64,000 bases of DNA from Paenibacillus sp. GM2 (GCF_900069005.2 NZ_LN831278.1:112587-176586), one strand, 5' to 3'. Positions 47,627 through 58,081 are shown, counted from the stretch's first letter. Numbers and translations: made by a program. Notes: generated by a model from the sequence alone, not told the origin.

Positions 47627-47890
47627 TTACACAAGAGGGTTGATGACAATGGGAGTAAGACCTTTGTCGAGCAGAAATCCGAGCAGATTGTAGCTGTAAT
47701 GTCCAGTAGCTTCAAGCCCTACTTTGATGTTACTCAGCTCTTGAGATGTGGTGGAAATCTTCAGGAACAGATTGTTGAACTCTTCCAGGGTGTTTGAGAT
47801 CGTGAATATCTCATCCAGAAATTCACTTTTTGCATTCATGATGCAGCAATCATGCTTGTCCTTGGCTACGTCAATTCCCACATAAATCAT
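47627..47890 (-). pseudogene. IS110-family transposase, N-terminal fragment
   Basis: 87 residues: MIYVGIDVAKDKHDCCIMN carries the first catalytic Asp of the RuvC-like DEDD domain, and KVGLEATGHYSYNLL carries the Glu. Full IS110 transposases are near 400 residues; this frame stops right after VINPL, where the protein should continue with the second half of the domain. No C-terminal transposase part is seen nearby, so it is an inactive remnant. Confidence 0.85.
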
Positions 47891-47970
47891 GGCTATTCTC
47901 CCTTACAGCGTTAGCATATCGTCCTTGGAGAGGGACCTTAATAACTACTACTTAATAATACGAGGTTGAT

Positions 47971-48909
47971 TTATAACTCTTGATAATGTCTTAGCAGCTT
48001 CTCCACTCGACCCCGGATCAGTTGCCGCAGGGATGCTGGTTCCACGGATACGACATCCTCGCCATACCTTATGAAATAATCCGCTATAAATTCCTCTTCT
48101 TCCGGATTGTAGAACCCTTTAATGACGGTCTTATCACCCGTTTCTAGCTGCATGGATGGATAATGCTCCTTATAGAACAGATCCTCGGCTTGCTCGGAGA
48201 TCTCCACCTCGAAGTGAATACTATTCATAGATTGATACATCTCCATGGAACGACTCACAAGCTCATCTATAGAAAAGCGGGATTGCGTGTCCGCTTCCTC
48301 AATTGAAGTGATTCGGTCACATCTAAATACCCGGTACTTATTCGTGCTTAGCTCGATTCCAGTGGCATACCATTGACCGAACCTGGCCGAGATTTTGAAG
48401 AATTGCACCTCGTAGCTTGTTTCCTGACTATTTTTCAAATAGTGAATCCTGCAGGAGCTCTCATTAAGAATGCTCATTAGAATCTGATCCAAATAACGAC
48501 TCTCATGATGATGCTGATACATCTCAAATTGCAGCACCTGCTTCATCTTGCGAATCTGCTCGATCTGCCCATCAGATAGACAGTGCTCAAACTTCTCATT
48601 TAGTTGATTCACACTGAGATGGAAGGGCGTTGATTGATAAGCCTCCAGCGTAAGCATGGCAAAATACAGAGCATACACTTCATCCATTGTGAAAATAATA
48701 GGGGACAGCAACCGATTCTGCAGAATCCCATACCGCCCATGTCTTCCATACTCCGAATAAATCGGCATGCCCAATTGCTCTAATGAGCTGATATCCCGCA
48801 GCGCTGTGCTTTTGGAGATATGATATTTATCCATCAGATCATGTAAATTAAAGAACTCCCGCCCGTTTAAATACCGGATCATGTCGTTCAATCTTTCCGA
48901 TTTCTTCAT
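47971..48909 (-). CDS. WYL-domain transcriptional regulator
   Basis: 312 residues. HTH at the N terminus (FFNLHDLMDKYHISKSTALRDISSLEQLGMPI), then a WYL-type domain (FFKISARFGQWYATGIELSTNKYRVFRCDRI, with WYA in place of WYL) and a WCX tail. AAGGAGATT precedes the ATG. It is divergent from the VOC-family gene 95 bases away, which it may control. WYL regulators are also common in phage-defence islands, where they sense nucleotides or nucleic acid. Confidence 0.87.
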   Translation of the reverse strand: MKKSERLNDMIRYLNGREFFNLHDLMDKYHISKSTALRDISSLEQLGMPIYSEYGRHGRYGILQNRLLSPIIFTMDEVYALYFAMLTLEAYQSTPFHLSVNQLNEKFEHCLSDGQIEQIRKMKQVLQFEMYQHHHESRYLDQILMSILNESSCRIHYLKNSQETSYEVQFFKISARFGQWYATGIELSTNKYRVFRCDRITSIEEADTQSRFSIDELVSRSMEMYQSMNSIHFEVEISEQAEDLFYKEHYPSMQLETGDKTVIKGFYNPEEEEFIADYFIRYGEDVVSVEPASLRQLIRGRVEKLLRHYQEL

Positions 48910-49004
48910 CCATAATCTCCTTGCTTAAAGGTGTCATGTTTTGCTACCTATATGTATTATTATGAATTCAAGATCAAAAATCAAACTTAAAGGAGATCGA
49001 TCCC

Positions 49005-49454
49005 ATGAGCGCAACACTAGAAGTAGCGATATTCTTATCCATGAATGGCAGAGCCCAAGAGGCAATCGACTTTTACAAAAAACACCTCAACGCCGAGCAA
49101 CTACTGTTCGTCACCTACGAGGACATGGTTCAACGAGACCCTTCGTTCCCGCTTACGGAGGAGAATAAGCATCACATTACCCACTCCGTCTTAAGAATCG
49201 GAAAAACCAAAATCATGATCGCCGAAGATACCATGGACCCCCGTGCAAAATACACCGTCGGCAACAACACCTCCCTGTGCATTCAAAGCGCGGATTTGGA
49301 GGAGATCACGAACTTTTATGAAAGCTTAACATCGGATGATCGGGTGAGGGTCATTGTTCCATTAGCTAGCAATGTGTTTAGCAAGGCGTACGGGATTATC
49401 GAGGATCCGTTTGGGGTGCAATTGCAGTTGATGGTGGATGAGAGGTTGGGGTGA
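49005..49454 (+). CDS. VOC-superfamily protein (PhnB/glyoxalase-like)
   Basis: 149 residues with the beta-alpha-beta-beta-beta fold of the PhnB/YjdN group: LSMNGRAQEAIDFYKKHL at the start, then THSVLRIGKTKIMIAEDTM and a closing GIIEDPFGVQLQLMV. The metal-binding or catalytic role is unknown. AAAGGAGATCG lies upstream of ATG 49005. A decayed relative is present at 56165-56330, on the far side of the OLD and helicase genes. Confidence 0.87.
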   Translation: MSATLEVAIFLSMNGRAQEAIDFYKKHLNAEQLLFVTYEDMVQRDPSFPLTEENKHHITHSVLRIGKTKIMIAEDTMDPRAKYTVGNNTSLCIQSADLEEITNFYESLTSDDRVRVIVPLASNVFSKAYGIIEDPFGVQLQLMVDERLG

Positions 49455-49756
49455 GGATTTAAGTATAAATATTAAAAGGGAAATTAGAATAAGAATACTG
49501 GTAATTTAAGGGCTTAGGGTAACCAAGCCCTATTTGTCTTTGATGAAGTGACAAGAAACTGGTTTTCTAAAGGAATATGTCGGATGGTGTGGAAGTAAAT
49601 AGGATAGGGGGCTTTTTTTAAATTAGTATAGAGGATTGAGACTCAACTTTCTAAGTCAGGGGTTGGTGCATCTGTAGGGAGAAAAGGGTTTTATTATAAA
49701 ATTTAGTATCACATAAAAAACAATGCTAATTTCATAGATATGAAGGAGAAAAACTT
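49455..49756. other. Gene-free AT-rich gap before the OLD gene
   Basis: About 300 bases without a coding frame, RNA gene or clear repeat. The promoter for the OLD gene should lie here but no strong -35/-10 pair stands out. Confidence 0.35.
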
Positions 49757-51480
49757 ATGAGATTAATTAAATTTAGTGTGACAAATTATAAGGTTTTTAA
49801 AGAGAAGTTTACGATTGATTTTTCAAAAGATTCTATCGTTATTCTAACCGGAAGAAATAACACAGGCAAATCAACTATATTAGAAGCTATTAATTGTTTT
49901 TTTCAAAAGGAAACTAAAGCCAAAACTATACCAAATGACTGCTTTTCCCAGCGTAGAACAGAAATATTATTCGAGGCAGTATTTGAATCTGATGATGAAG
50001 ATAAAATAACTATTAAAAAGAAGTACAAGGAAGAAAGTGCCCCGATTTTTTGTGATGAGCAAGGGAAAGATATCAAAAAAACACACGAATTATATGATAA
50101 GTTGGAGGAAATCTTAAACAATAAGCCTTTTTACATAACTCCCTCCATGTTACCTGATGACATAAACGATTTAATTCAAGATATATACTCTGAAATAATA
50201 AAAAATGATCTGCTAAAACTTGAGGGCTTCGATGGGGATTCAGAAGAAGATAAAGATACCTTTGAACTGGCTAAAGAATATTCTAGATTAAAAGAGGCGT
50301 ATCCCGCATTTTTAAGAAAAGTCAAACAAAGTACAGACAGCATACTATCACAGGTAAGTAAGGATGTTTCTGATAATTTAAGAATACTGTTTTCTAATAA
50401 TCACCTATCACTAAATGTAATAGGTGGTGAAAGTGAGGGATTTTCATCAGCAGACTTATTAAAGTCCACAAATTCAAGTGTACATATTGATAGTAACAAA
50501 CAAGAAAAAATGCCTTTAGCTAACCAAGGTACTGGTCTCCAAAGAATGAGTCTTATATATCTCATTCAGAATATGATAGAGAAGAGACTTTTGGGTGAAA
50601 ATGACAATAAATTACTACTAATAGATGAGCCAGAAGCATTTTTACATCCCGAGGCAGTTCGAGCATTAAGTCGTCCCTTTATCAGATAGGCGAAAAAATG
50701 CCATTAATGATATCAACTCATTCACCAATACTTATAGATTTATCTGAAAGACACACCTCCATTCAGGTTTTCAGAGTAGGCGAAAAAGAGGCTATTCAGT
50801 TGTACAAGTCTGTAAGTGAGCAATTCGATGATGATGACATAGCAAATATGAAAATTTTAAATTACGTGGACTCCTATGTAAATGAATTCTTCTTTGCTGA
50901 TAAAGTGGTAATTGTGGAGGGGGATACTGAGTATATCGCCTTTAAGCATCTTGCTAAAGAGAAGGGCCTTAACATTCATATAATTCGTGCCAGAGGTAAG
51001 GCCACCATTGTAACTTTAATGAAGGTTCTCAATCAATTCAATTCTTCTTATGATGTACTGCATGATGTAGATAATCATGATAAACATTCTTCCTCTACTC
51101 TTAAAGCTCAGTTGACAAATTGCAAAAAAATATATAGTTCTAAACAGAGCAATAACATTAGAGTATTCTGTTCAATAACTCACTTTGAAAATGCTATCGG
51201 CATCGGAGATGTCTCAAATGATCAAAAAACAAAAGTAATCTATCAAATTTTACGTGGACAAGAACAAGACGATTCTAAAACGTTCAAATATAGTGAAGCT
51301 AGAGCTTTGATTGAAAATATATTTGAACAGATAATAGATCGTAATAAGGAGGTGACTTTAACTGAAGGGTTCAAAAAAGTCACAACTTCTGAAGATTACG
51401 ATAAATTATTTATTGGCTTGATCGATCAGAAAATGCGTGAAGAAGCAGAAAAAGAGAAGAAAGATGCATTAAAGGTTTGA
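49757..51480 (+). pseudogene. OLD-family ATPase-TOPRIM nuclease split by a one-base frameshift
   Basis: The first frame (49757-50689) is an SMC-like ABC ATPase with Walker A GRNNTGKSTILEA and Walker B LLLIDEPEAFLHPEAV. The second frame (to 51480) continues with the His-switch ISTHSPILIDLSERH and a TOPRIM domain (VVIVEGDTEYIAF, LHDVDNHDKH). At 50670-50690 the frame should run SRSLYQIGEKMPLM; one base is missing in the CGTCCCTTT run, giving a stop. Restored length is about 574 residues, typical of phage-exclusion OLD/GajA-type nucleases. As read it is inactive; sequencing error is possible. No GajB-like UvrD helicase is adjacent. Confidence 0.85.
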
Positions 51481-52349
51481 GCTTGGCAGATAAAAACTTA
51501 CTTTAACTTAATCATCTAGAAAGTTAACTTGATGAAATCTAGCCGTAATCAATCATTGCTATTGGATAATATTCTTGCCGATCAAGGTGGGGATGTAAGC
51601 AATATACTTTTCTAAACAAGGAGAATTATTCTGCTATTCTGGTATATATAGCAGGGACAGAGATCAAGTTTTTTTAAAAATGATGGCCATATTATTTACA
51701 AGGCAAACATACAACAAATAATAGTCAATTTTCATTAGGTTTTCGCATAAAGAATGGTTGCATTTTATTAACTAGATTTGTCGAACATAAATTTTACAGT
51801 GAAGAAAGTTTTTAAACAGCTTAATGATTACATAATGACACTACCGACAGTCAATAGTTCTTATTTTGGTATTGAAAATGGAATCGAAACGGAGCATTCG
51901 CATCATTTTGAGGAAAATATAGAATTGTCTCGAAAGTGTTTTGGTCTAAATTATTCAGAGCTCGAATTATGATTAAATGGTATGCCGAAACATTAGGTAC
52001 GTATAACTTAAACCCCTGGTTAACGCGATCAATAAAAAAATATAATTTTTCTAATACACAGGATTATGGATTCTTAGGGGTTTCCGTATATTACTTTCAA
52101 TGAAAATGGTCATGACTTTCATATATTTCGTTATATAAATTCTATCGAAATATCAGTGTTTTTTCTCAATGGAACAAGGACGCTTGCTTTAGAAATCATC
52201 GATGGTGAAACATCCCGTTGAGGGATAAAAATATATAACCGTTTCCCATTGAAGTAAAAGTTATACGTGAGTATTTTTTCCTGATAGGTATGTGAAATAG
52301 AGTTTATTAAAAAGCTTAAGAAGTAATAATTTTACTATTGGAGGACCGC
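51481..52349. other. Decayed coding remnants, no intact gene
   Basis: Protein-like pieces lie in different frames: VKKVFKQLNDYIMTLPTVNS (about 51800), DYGFLGVSVYYF (about 52060-52095) and then NENGHDFHIFRYINSIEI (about 52100-52155), which continues after one frame change. They look like one or two broken genes of unknown family. No RNA gene or terminator is evident. Confidence 0.4.
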
Positions 52350-52988
52350 ATGAAGGAAGATTTAATAGAAAACAAATTTAAGCACGAATCAGCTAGTAGA
52401 GTCTTGTACTCACACTATCATGCAACAGGACTTTTATGGATATTCGGTAGCATTTCACTTAATAACGCAATCCGGGTTAGAAAAGCACTCGTTCAGGAAA
52501 ATAGTTTATCAGAACTTATAGCATTAAAATCTGGAATTGAAACGCAAGTCGAGTTTGGAAAGCAAATAAACTTAATGATAGCAATTTGTACTTTTGTATT
52601 GTCTACTATACTTGCACCATTAACATTTTATTTGCAACAATCAGTAAAACCAATAGATTGGCAACACGAACTAAGGATAATGATTGCAAAGGAAGAACTT
52701 GCTATTACTCAAAATAGTACAGAGAAAGAAAATGTACTGATTCGTTTAAAAGAAACAATAGATAAAGATATTAAGGAGTATCAAAGTGGATTGTTAAGAT
52801 TACAGAAACATCAAGGAAATATGTTAGTTACTATAATAGTTCCATTCATATTAATCTTTATGTTTGTTTTTTTGAGATACAAATGGCTTTTTAGTTTAAA
52901 TGCTTGTGTTGGAGATGCGTATAATGTGAAGAAAGAGTATGTCACTGAAATAAAAAAACAAAGGGAAAACAATCTAAAAAAACGGTGA
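52350..52988 (+). CDS. Two-TM membrane protein of unknown function
   Basis: 212 residues. A short N-terminal cytosolic part is followed by TM1 (INLMIAICTFVLSTILAPLTFYL), a roughly 70-residue helical, charged loop (LRIMIAKEELAITQNSTEKEN), TM2 (MLVTIIVPFILIFMFVFL) and a basic tail. GGAGGA lies 5 bases before ATG 52350. No family recognised. Its position between an OLD nuclease and a helicase-nuclease makes a membrane effector role conceivable, but nothing in the sequence proves it. Confidence 0.6.
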   Translation: MKEDLIENKFKHESASRVLYSHYHATGLLWIFGSISLNNAIRVRKALVQENSLSELIALKSGIETQVEFGKQINLMIAICTFVLSTILAPLTFYLQQSVKPIDWQHELRIMIAKEELAITQNSTEKENVLIRLKETIDKDIKEYQSGLLRLQKHQGNMLVTIIVPFILIFMFVFLRYKWLFSLNACVGDAYNVKKEYVTEIKKQRENNLKKR

Positions 52989-53045
52989 TGCTTTCTATAT
53001 AATATGCGGTATCAATGTAGAGGTCTTATAAGGAATTTTTTATAC

Positions 53046-53070
53046 AAAAATGCACCTTTCGGTGCTTTTT
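53046..53070 (+). terminator. Small terminator after the two-TM gene
   Basis: AAAAATGCACC-TTTC-GGTGCTTTTT: a 5-bp GC-rich stem extended by A-T pairs and a T-run. It lies in the 312-base gap before the helicase gene, which holds no other recognisable feature. Confidence 0.75.
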
Positions 53071-53300
53071 GTATTTAAGGAAAAAACATCAATTGGCAAC
53101 ACCTACAATAGCAATGGTTACCATTTCATTGTTATGTATGTGTAGGGAATAACTCTGTAATTTAGTTTTTTATATTTATCTTAAACTCCTGGTTGTAGAA
53201 TATATTCAATAAATATTACCGATTATCAAGGAAATACCCTCCCTAATATCAAATCTTCTACATTATGGATATTTTCAAATAATATACAGCGAGGTTTACC

Positions 53301-56096
53301 ATGGATGAAGAAAAATATCTCATCATCTTGAAGGGTGATGACAGGACAAGTGAAATTTCCTCATATGATAAAACTGATTCAAGGGTGCAAATTCAATTCA
53401 AAAGTTCAACGCAGGTTTACTTTTACAATTTATCGGATGTGTTGATCCTAAAAGAGCCTAGAGTGTTAGAAATAACTGAAGACATAGTTATTTTCAAGGA
53501 TGGCTTTCCTTTCAATAATGTGCAGCGAGTATTGGACTTTGGACCAAAGATTAAGGTTTATTTCAAAAATGGTAGTAATAGATTATATGATCGAGAGAAT
53601 ATTCAGATAAAAAGGAACGGCATTCAAGGCTCTAATGCAGAAAAGATTTTAAATTATTGGAAGGCCATTTCTAAGCATGTGAAAAGTGGAGAAGAAACTG
53701 AGGATCAAGAAGGATTTATTACAAAAGAATTTGCTAAGTTAAATTATGTCCACCCAGACAGTGTCTTGAACCATTACATAAATGCAAAATCGATAAAAGA
53801 CGACGAGGATCGATTTTCATCCGAACCTATCTTTCCCTTTAGCTATAACTTAAGTCAGAAGAAGGCTCTTGAACAAGCGTTACGGAGTAAAATTAGTATA
53901 ATTCAAGGACCACCTGGGACTGGTAAAACCCAAACGATTTTAAATATTTTGGCTAATCTGATGCTTCAGCAAAAGAAGGTAGCTGTTGTATCTGGGAACA
54001 ACTCCGCTGTACAAAATGTAGGGGAGAAGTTAGAACGTGAAGGATACCACTTTTTTGTTGCTGGTTTAGGAAGACGAGAAAATAAAGAGCGCTTCTTCTC
54101 TAAATTACCAAACCGGAATGTTGTGGGTTGGAAAAGTGACGAAACTGAAAGCGAGTTGCAAATTAAAGTAAGAGATCTAGACAGTCAAATTACACAGTTG
54201 ATGGAAATTCACAGAGAAACAGCACAACTAAAACAAGAGCTCTCGGCCTATCTTTTAGAACAAGAGCACTTTGAACATTTCTTTAATAAGCAAGGAACAC
54301 AACATTTTGAGAAGCTCTCACTTTATCGGCAGACACCTGACAAAGTTCTGGAGTTTATGAAAGACAGTTTTCTATCTGTAGAAATGAAAAAAGGAAACAA
54401 ACTTTTGTTTATGTTCAAGCTTTTTTTCAAACATGGATTTATCAATCTGAAGGCAATAAGGGATCAAGAACTTGATGTGATTTTAAATTTTCAACGAAAG
54501 TTTTATGAATTGAAAATCGAAGAACTATCTGAGAAAATTACAGTCCTTGAAGAGGAATTAAGCTCACAGTCCTACCAAGAATTAATAGAACAACATCAAA
54601 AATACTCTGAGAAGTTATTTCGTAACAAGTTATACGATATGTATCAAAATCGTACTTTTGTTGAATACAGAGCTAATACATACAGAAGAAATAATAATTT
54701 TAAATCGTTTATTGAGGATTACCCTTTCATACTTAGCACTACTCATTCTTTGAGAAATTGCGCACCAACAAACTTCCTGTTTGATTACTGTATTATTGAT
54801 GAGTCTTCTCAAGTTGATTTATTATCTGGGGTTTTGGCTTTATCTTGTTGTAAGCAAGCTATAGTCGTAGGTGATACTAAACAACTGCCGCAGATTGTAG
54901 ATCAAGACATTAAGAAGATCATAAAGGACGATTTATCTGTGAATTCAGACAGTCCTTATAATTACTTTAACCATAATTTGCTGTCCTCCATGATGTCTTT
55001 GTATGGAGATTCTATACCGCAAGTGATGTTAAGAGAGCATTACCGTTGCCATCCCAAAATTATCGAGTTTTGTAATAGAAAGTACTATGATGGAGAATTG
55101 ATTACATTTACAACTGAGTCCGACTCAGATTTCCCTTTAGCAATTTACAGAACAGCTCCAGGCAACCATATGCGGGAATTAACTCATTATCAGAAGGGAA
55201 AGTTCAACCAGAGAGAACTAGAAGTCATTGAAAGAGAGGTCCTTCTAGGTCTTGCTGAAGTGTCGGCGAGCCATGAAGATGTAGGTATTGTAACCCCTTA
55301 TCGAAAGCAAGTGGAAAAAGCATCTAAACAGTTCAGTTCAGAAATCGAGAGTGATACCATCCACAAGTATCAAGGGCGTGAGAAGCCTATTATGATTATG
55401 ACTTCGGTTCTGGACAAGACAAAGTCAGGAAAAAAGGGAATGAAGTTTGTTAACGATCCTTGCAAGATTAACGTTGCTGTCTCAAGGGCTCAAAATAAAT
55501 TTATTCTAGTTACCGATCAGTCTGCGTTTCGTAAATATGGTAACGAAGTCGGGGACCTTATGCGATACATGGAATACAGCACCTTGGATGATAATGTGGT
55601 GGAAAGTGAGGTTATCTCAGTCTTTGACTTGTTATACAAAGAATACTCGGATAAACTCAGATCATTTAGAGACAAGGTGAAGCTTTTTAATAGGGAAAGA
55701 CATAGAAGTGAGAACATTATGCATGCTTTGCTGGATGGGATTTTACAGGACCCTAAATTCAGAAACTTTGAATTAAGCAACCAGGTATTTCTGATGAACT
55801 TATTTCCCAATCTGGATAGATTAGAAGAAGATGAGCGTAAGTTTATTAGGCATAGATCTTCAGTTGACTTTGTAATTTACTACAAATTAGATAGATCGCC
55901 TGTCTTTGCAATTGAGGTAGACGGCTTTGCCTTTCATGAGAACAAACCGGAACAACTAGAGCGTGATAAAAGGAAAGAAAGAATCTTCAAGAAGTTTGGG
56001 CTAGATTTGCACCGATTTCGAACCAATGAAAGTGATGAGGAGAGAAGGCTCAGGGAACTGTTAGATTCTGAAATTTCAAAGAGAGTAGATAAATGA
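53301..56096 (+). CDS. UPF1-like SF1 helicase with C-terminal PD-(D/E)XK-like nuclease domain
   Basis: 931 residues. An N-terminal beta-rich part (1-120) has no recognised family. The helicase has Walker A IIQGPPGTGKTQTI, a roughly 190-residue coiled-coil insertion, Walker B CIIDESSQVDLL, motif III VVGDTKQLPQ, motif IV LREHYRCHP, then VGIVTPYRKQ, IHKYQGREKP and VAVSRAQNKF. The C terminus (about 810-925) has SVDFVIYYKLDRSPVFAIEVDGFAFHE, a D-x(n)-E-x-D pattern of Vsr/DUF2726-type nucleases. It probably unwinds and cuts nucleic acid. Several defence systems use such helicase-nucleases; this one is not assignable to a named system by eye. Confidence 0.88.
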   Translation: MDEEKYLIILKGDDRTSEISSYDKTDSRVQIQFKSSTQVYFYNLSDVLILKEPRVLEITEDIVIFKDGFPFNNVQRVLDFGPKIKVYFKNGSNRLYDRENIQIKRNGIQGSNAEKILNYWKAISKHVKSGEETEDQEGFITKEFAKLNYVHPDSVLNHYINAKSIKDDEDRFSSEPIFPFSYNLSQKKALEQALRSKISIIQGPPGTGKTQTILNILANLMLQQKKVAVVSGNNSAVQNVGEKLEREGYHFFVAGLGRRENKERFFSKLPNRNVVGWKSDETESELQIKVRDLDSQITQLMEIHRETAQLKQELSAYLLEQEHFEHFFNKQGTQHFEKLSLYRQTPDKVLEFMKDSFLSVEMKKGNKLLFMFKLFFKHGFINLKAIRDQELDVILNFQRKFYELKIEELSEKITVLEEELSSQSYQELIEQHQKYSEKLFRNKLYDMYQNRTFVEYRANTYRRNNNFKSFIEDYPFILSTTHSLRNCAPTNFLFDYCIIDESSQVDLLSGVLALSCCKQAIVVGDTKQLPQIVDQDIKKIIKDDLSVNSDSPYNYFNHNLLSSMMSLYGDSIPQVMLREHYRCHPKIIEFCNRKYYDGELITFTTESDSDFPLAIYRTAPGNHMRELTHYQKGKFNQRELEVIEREVLLGLAEVSASHEDVGIVTPYRKQVEKASKQFSSEIESDTIHKYQGREKPIMIMTSVLDKTKSGKKGMKFVNDPCKINVAVSRAQNKFILVTDQSAFRKYGNEVGDLMRYMEYSTLDDNVVESEVISVFDLLYKEYSDKLRSFRDKVKLFNRERHRSENIMHALLDGILQDPKFRNFELSNQVFLMNLFPNLDRLEEDERKFIRHRSSVDFVIYYKLDRSPVFAIEVDGFAFHENKPEQLERDKRKERIFKKFGLDLHRFRTNESDEERRLRELLDSEISKRVDK

Positions 56097-56164
56097 AAAA
56101 TTGTAAAGGTGGAGGGTTATACGATCTTCTATCATATAAAACATTCATAACAATACATTACTTA

Positions 56165-56330
56165 CAAAGACATGGCTAAAGGCGACTACTCGTTCCAGCT
56201 TACGGGGGAAAACAAGAATTATATTTCCCACTCCGTCTTAACCATCGGAAAGACAAGAATCATAATCGCCGAAGACACCATGGAGAAAAGTACACAGTCG
56301 GCAAAAACACCTCCTTGGGGGGATCATCCG
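56165..56330 (+). pseudogene. Decayed VOC/PhnB-like gene fragment
   Basis: The stretch translates to YISHSVLTIGKTRIIIAEDT preceded by FQLTGENKN, closely matching the middle of the intact VOC gene at 49005 (ITHSVLRIGKTKIMIAEDT). After MEK the frame is shifted and the C-terminal third is lost. About 165 bases survive; there is no start region. Confidence 0.8.
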
Positions 56331-56404
56331 GGTTTTTGTTCTTCATTTATTATTTTTGATAAGATAAAACTTTAAAACATAGTGGAGAAATAGAGGGGGA
56401 CAAA

Positions 56405-57961
56405 ATGTTGTCGTTTATTAAATGGTGGGAAACAACACAAGAAAATCACTATGATGACGTATTAAATAACATTAAAGACTTGAAAGATTATAATGGTCAC
56501 GATAATCATGAATTTTCTATACAAATATTTGAAGAATATTATTTTCGGAACTTCAAAAAATATTTTAACAGAAACGTCGAAAATTTTTCTTATAACAAAC
56601 TTTGTTCAGTTGATTTAATAGCTGATACTACCAAAATGCATTTATTTCTAGAGAATCTAGTAATATCAGAAAGGAATTTTAATCATATCTTGTTAAGTTT
56701 GGAACTAATGGAGGCATTTAATGGGGATTCACAACTAAAAACAAAAATATTTATCCTACCATTGTATAATCAGTTGTTAAATGATGTTTATACACACTTG
56801 TTAAAAAATTATTTAATCATAGAGGGAATCAAAGAAAATAAAAATTTAATGCAAAAGACACTCACTCCAATCGTAGAATGTCTTTCCAAAAGAGAATATG
56901 ATTTAATTTTGAGTCATACTGACAATAATATAAGGAACTCATTATCTCATGGGAACTATATAATTGATAACAATGGAATAACCTTCAAATACAGAAAAGG
57001 CCAAGAGGTTCATCAATTGGAAATTGAAATCTATACTATGGAAGATTCTCTCTATAGTTTATTGGATTGTATTTCAGGAGTTTTCTTTTCAATATATCAT
57101 TTTTTATTGGTTAATCGTAAAAACTTGAACATTGATTCATTACCTGAAGAAATTCAACTTCATTTTAAAAAACACATACTTTCAACTTTTAATAATAAAT
57201 GTATTGATTATTTTACTATTAGTATAGGAAATGAAAGCAAACAATTAAATGTGGGTTGTAATAGTAGTATTGATTTAGATGAAAGTAGCCGAATTTTCTT
57301 TTCACAAGAAATAGCAAAAATGATAGTTGATTTTGAACAATTAAATTCTAAAGATAACATAAACATTTCATTTACTTCCCCGAAAACAATTAAATCTTTT
57401 ATTCGGTATAGAGTAGAAGATATAGTCAAATTAAGTTTGGGGGAAATTTCAAATGAAGAGTTGATCCAAATAACCACAAAAGAACAAAATTTGATGTTAT
57501 GGCCAGTTAATGATGAGAATAGAAATCTAATTGAAGATACATTTAGAGTATACCCCCCTATCATTAAAGAAGAATATACTATTTCTGATATTAAGGATAT
57601 TAGCATAGAAGATGCTAAAAGGTTAAAAGGTCAAGTTTTTTTATCTAGAGTCAATAGAAGAAGTCATGTAAAAAGGATCATAAATTCAATCATTCAAGAT
57701 TTACTCAAAATCAAAAATTATGGTTTTTCAAATAATAAAGTAAAACATGGTTCAATGCCTGCGGATATAATTTATCTACAACTATATCGCAACGAAGTTA
57801 GGCATGGTAAGGAAAGAGCCTTATACCCTAGTAATAGAAACTTTATTGCAGTAATACAATATGATCTATCTAAACAATTCCCCATAAAAAACCAATTCTT
57901 TCGCCATTTATCCCATTCAAAAGAGGGTAATATTGAGTATTTTTGGAACCCTAATTTTTAA
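56405..57961 (+). CDS. Large protein with two HEPN-type RNxxxH motifs
   Basis: 518 residues, AT-rich, no signal peptide or membrane helix. Two RNxxxH motifs are visible: RNSLSH (R177-H182, within NIRNSLSHGNY) and RNEVRH (R462-H467, within LYRNEVRHGKE). This is the catalytic signature of HEPN ribonucleases, and each lies in a predicted helical context. Between them is a mixed alpha/beta region of unknown family. HEPN RNases are effectors or toxins in many defence and toxin-antitoxin systems. GAGGGGGA lies before the ATG. The overall family was not recognised; the HEPN reading is an inference from motifs. Confidence 0.6.
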   Translation: MLSFIKWWETTQENHYDDVLNNIKDLKDYNGHDNHEFSIQIFEEYYFRNFKKYFNRNVENFSYNKLCSVDLIADTTKMHLFLENLVISERNFNHILLSLELMEAFNGDSQLKTKIFILPLYNQLLNDVYTHLLKNYLIIEGIKENKNLMQKTLTPIVECLSKREYDLILSHTDNNIRNSLSHGNYIIDNNGITFKYRKGQEVHQLEIEIYTMEDSLYSLLDCISGVFFSIYHFLLVNRKNLNIDSLPEEIQLHFKKHILSTFNNKCIDYFTISIGNESKQLNVGCNSSIDLDESSRIFFSQEIAKMIVDFEQLNSKDNINISFTSPKTIKSFIRYRVEDIVKLSLGEISNEELIQITTKEQNLMLWPVNDENRNLIEDTFRVYPPIIKEEYTISDIKDISIEDAKRLKGQVFLSRVNRRSHVKRIINSIIQDLLKIKNYGFSNNKVKHGSMPADIIYLQLYRNEVRHGKERALYPSNRNFIAVIQYDLSKQFPIKNQFFRHLSHSKEGNIEYFWNPNF

Positions 57962-58081
57962 TTATTTATAATAAGAACATTCATGTCATGTAGAAACGAA
58001 TAAATAGTTATAGTCTTTTCTAGCGTCATTTAAACGGTATTTTACTGACGGATGGCGTTAAAAACTCTGGAGTGATAGAAA

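Noticed and set aside
49757-56096. Gabija system made of the OLD nuclease and the helicase
   Set aside because: Gabija needs an adjacent UvrD-like GajB helicase. Here the helicase is UPF1-like with a nuclease tail, 1.8 kb away behind a separate two-TM gene and decayed sequence, and the OLD gene is frameshifted.
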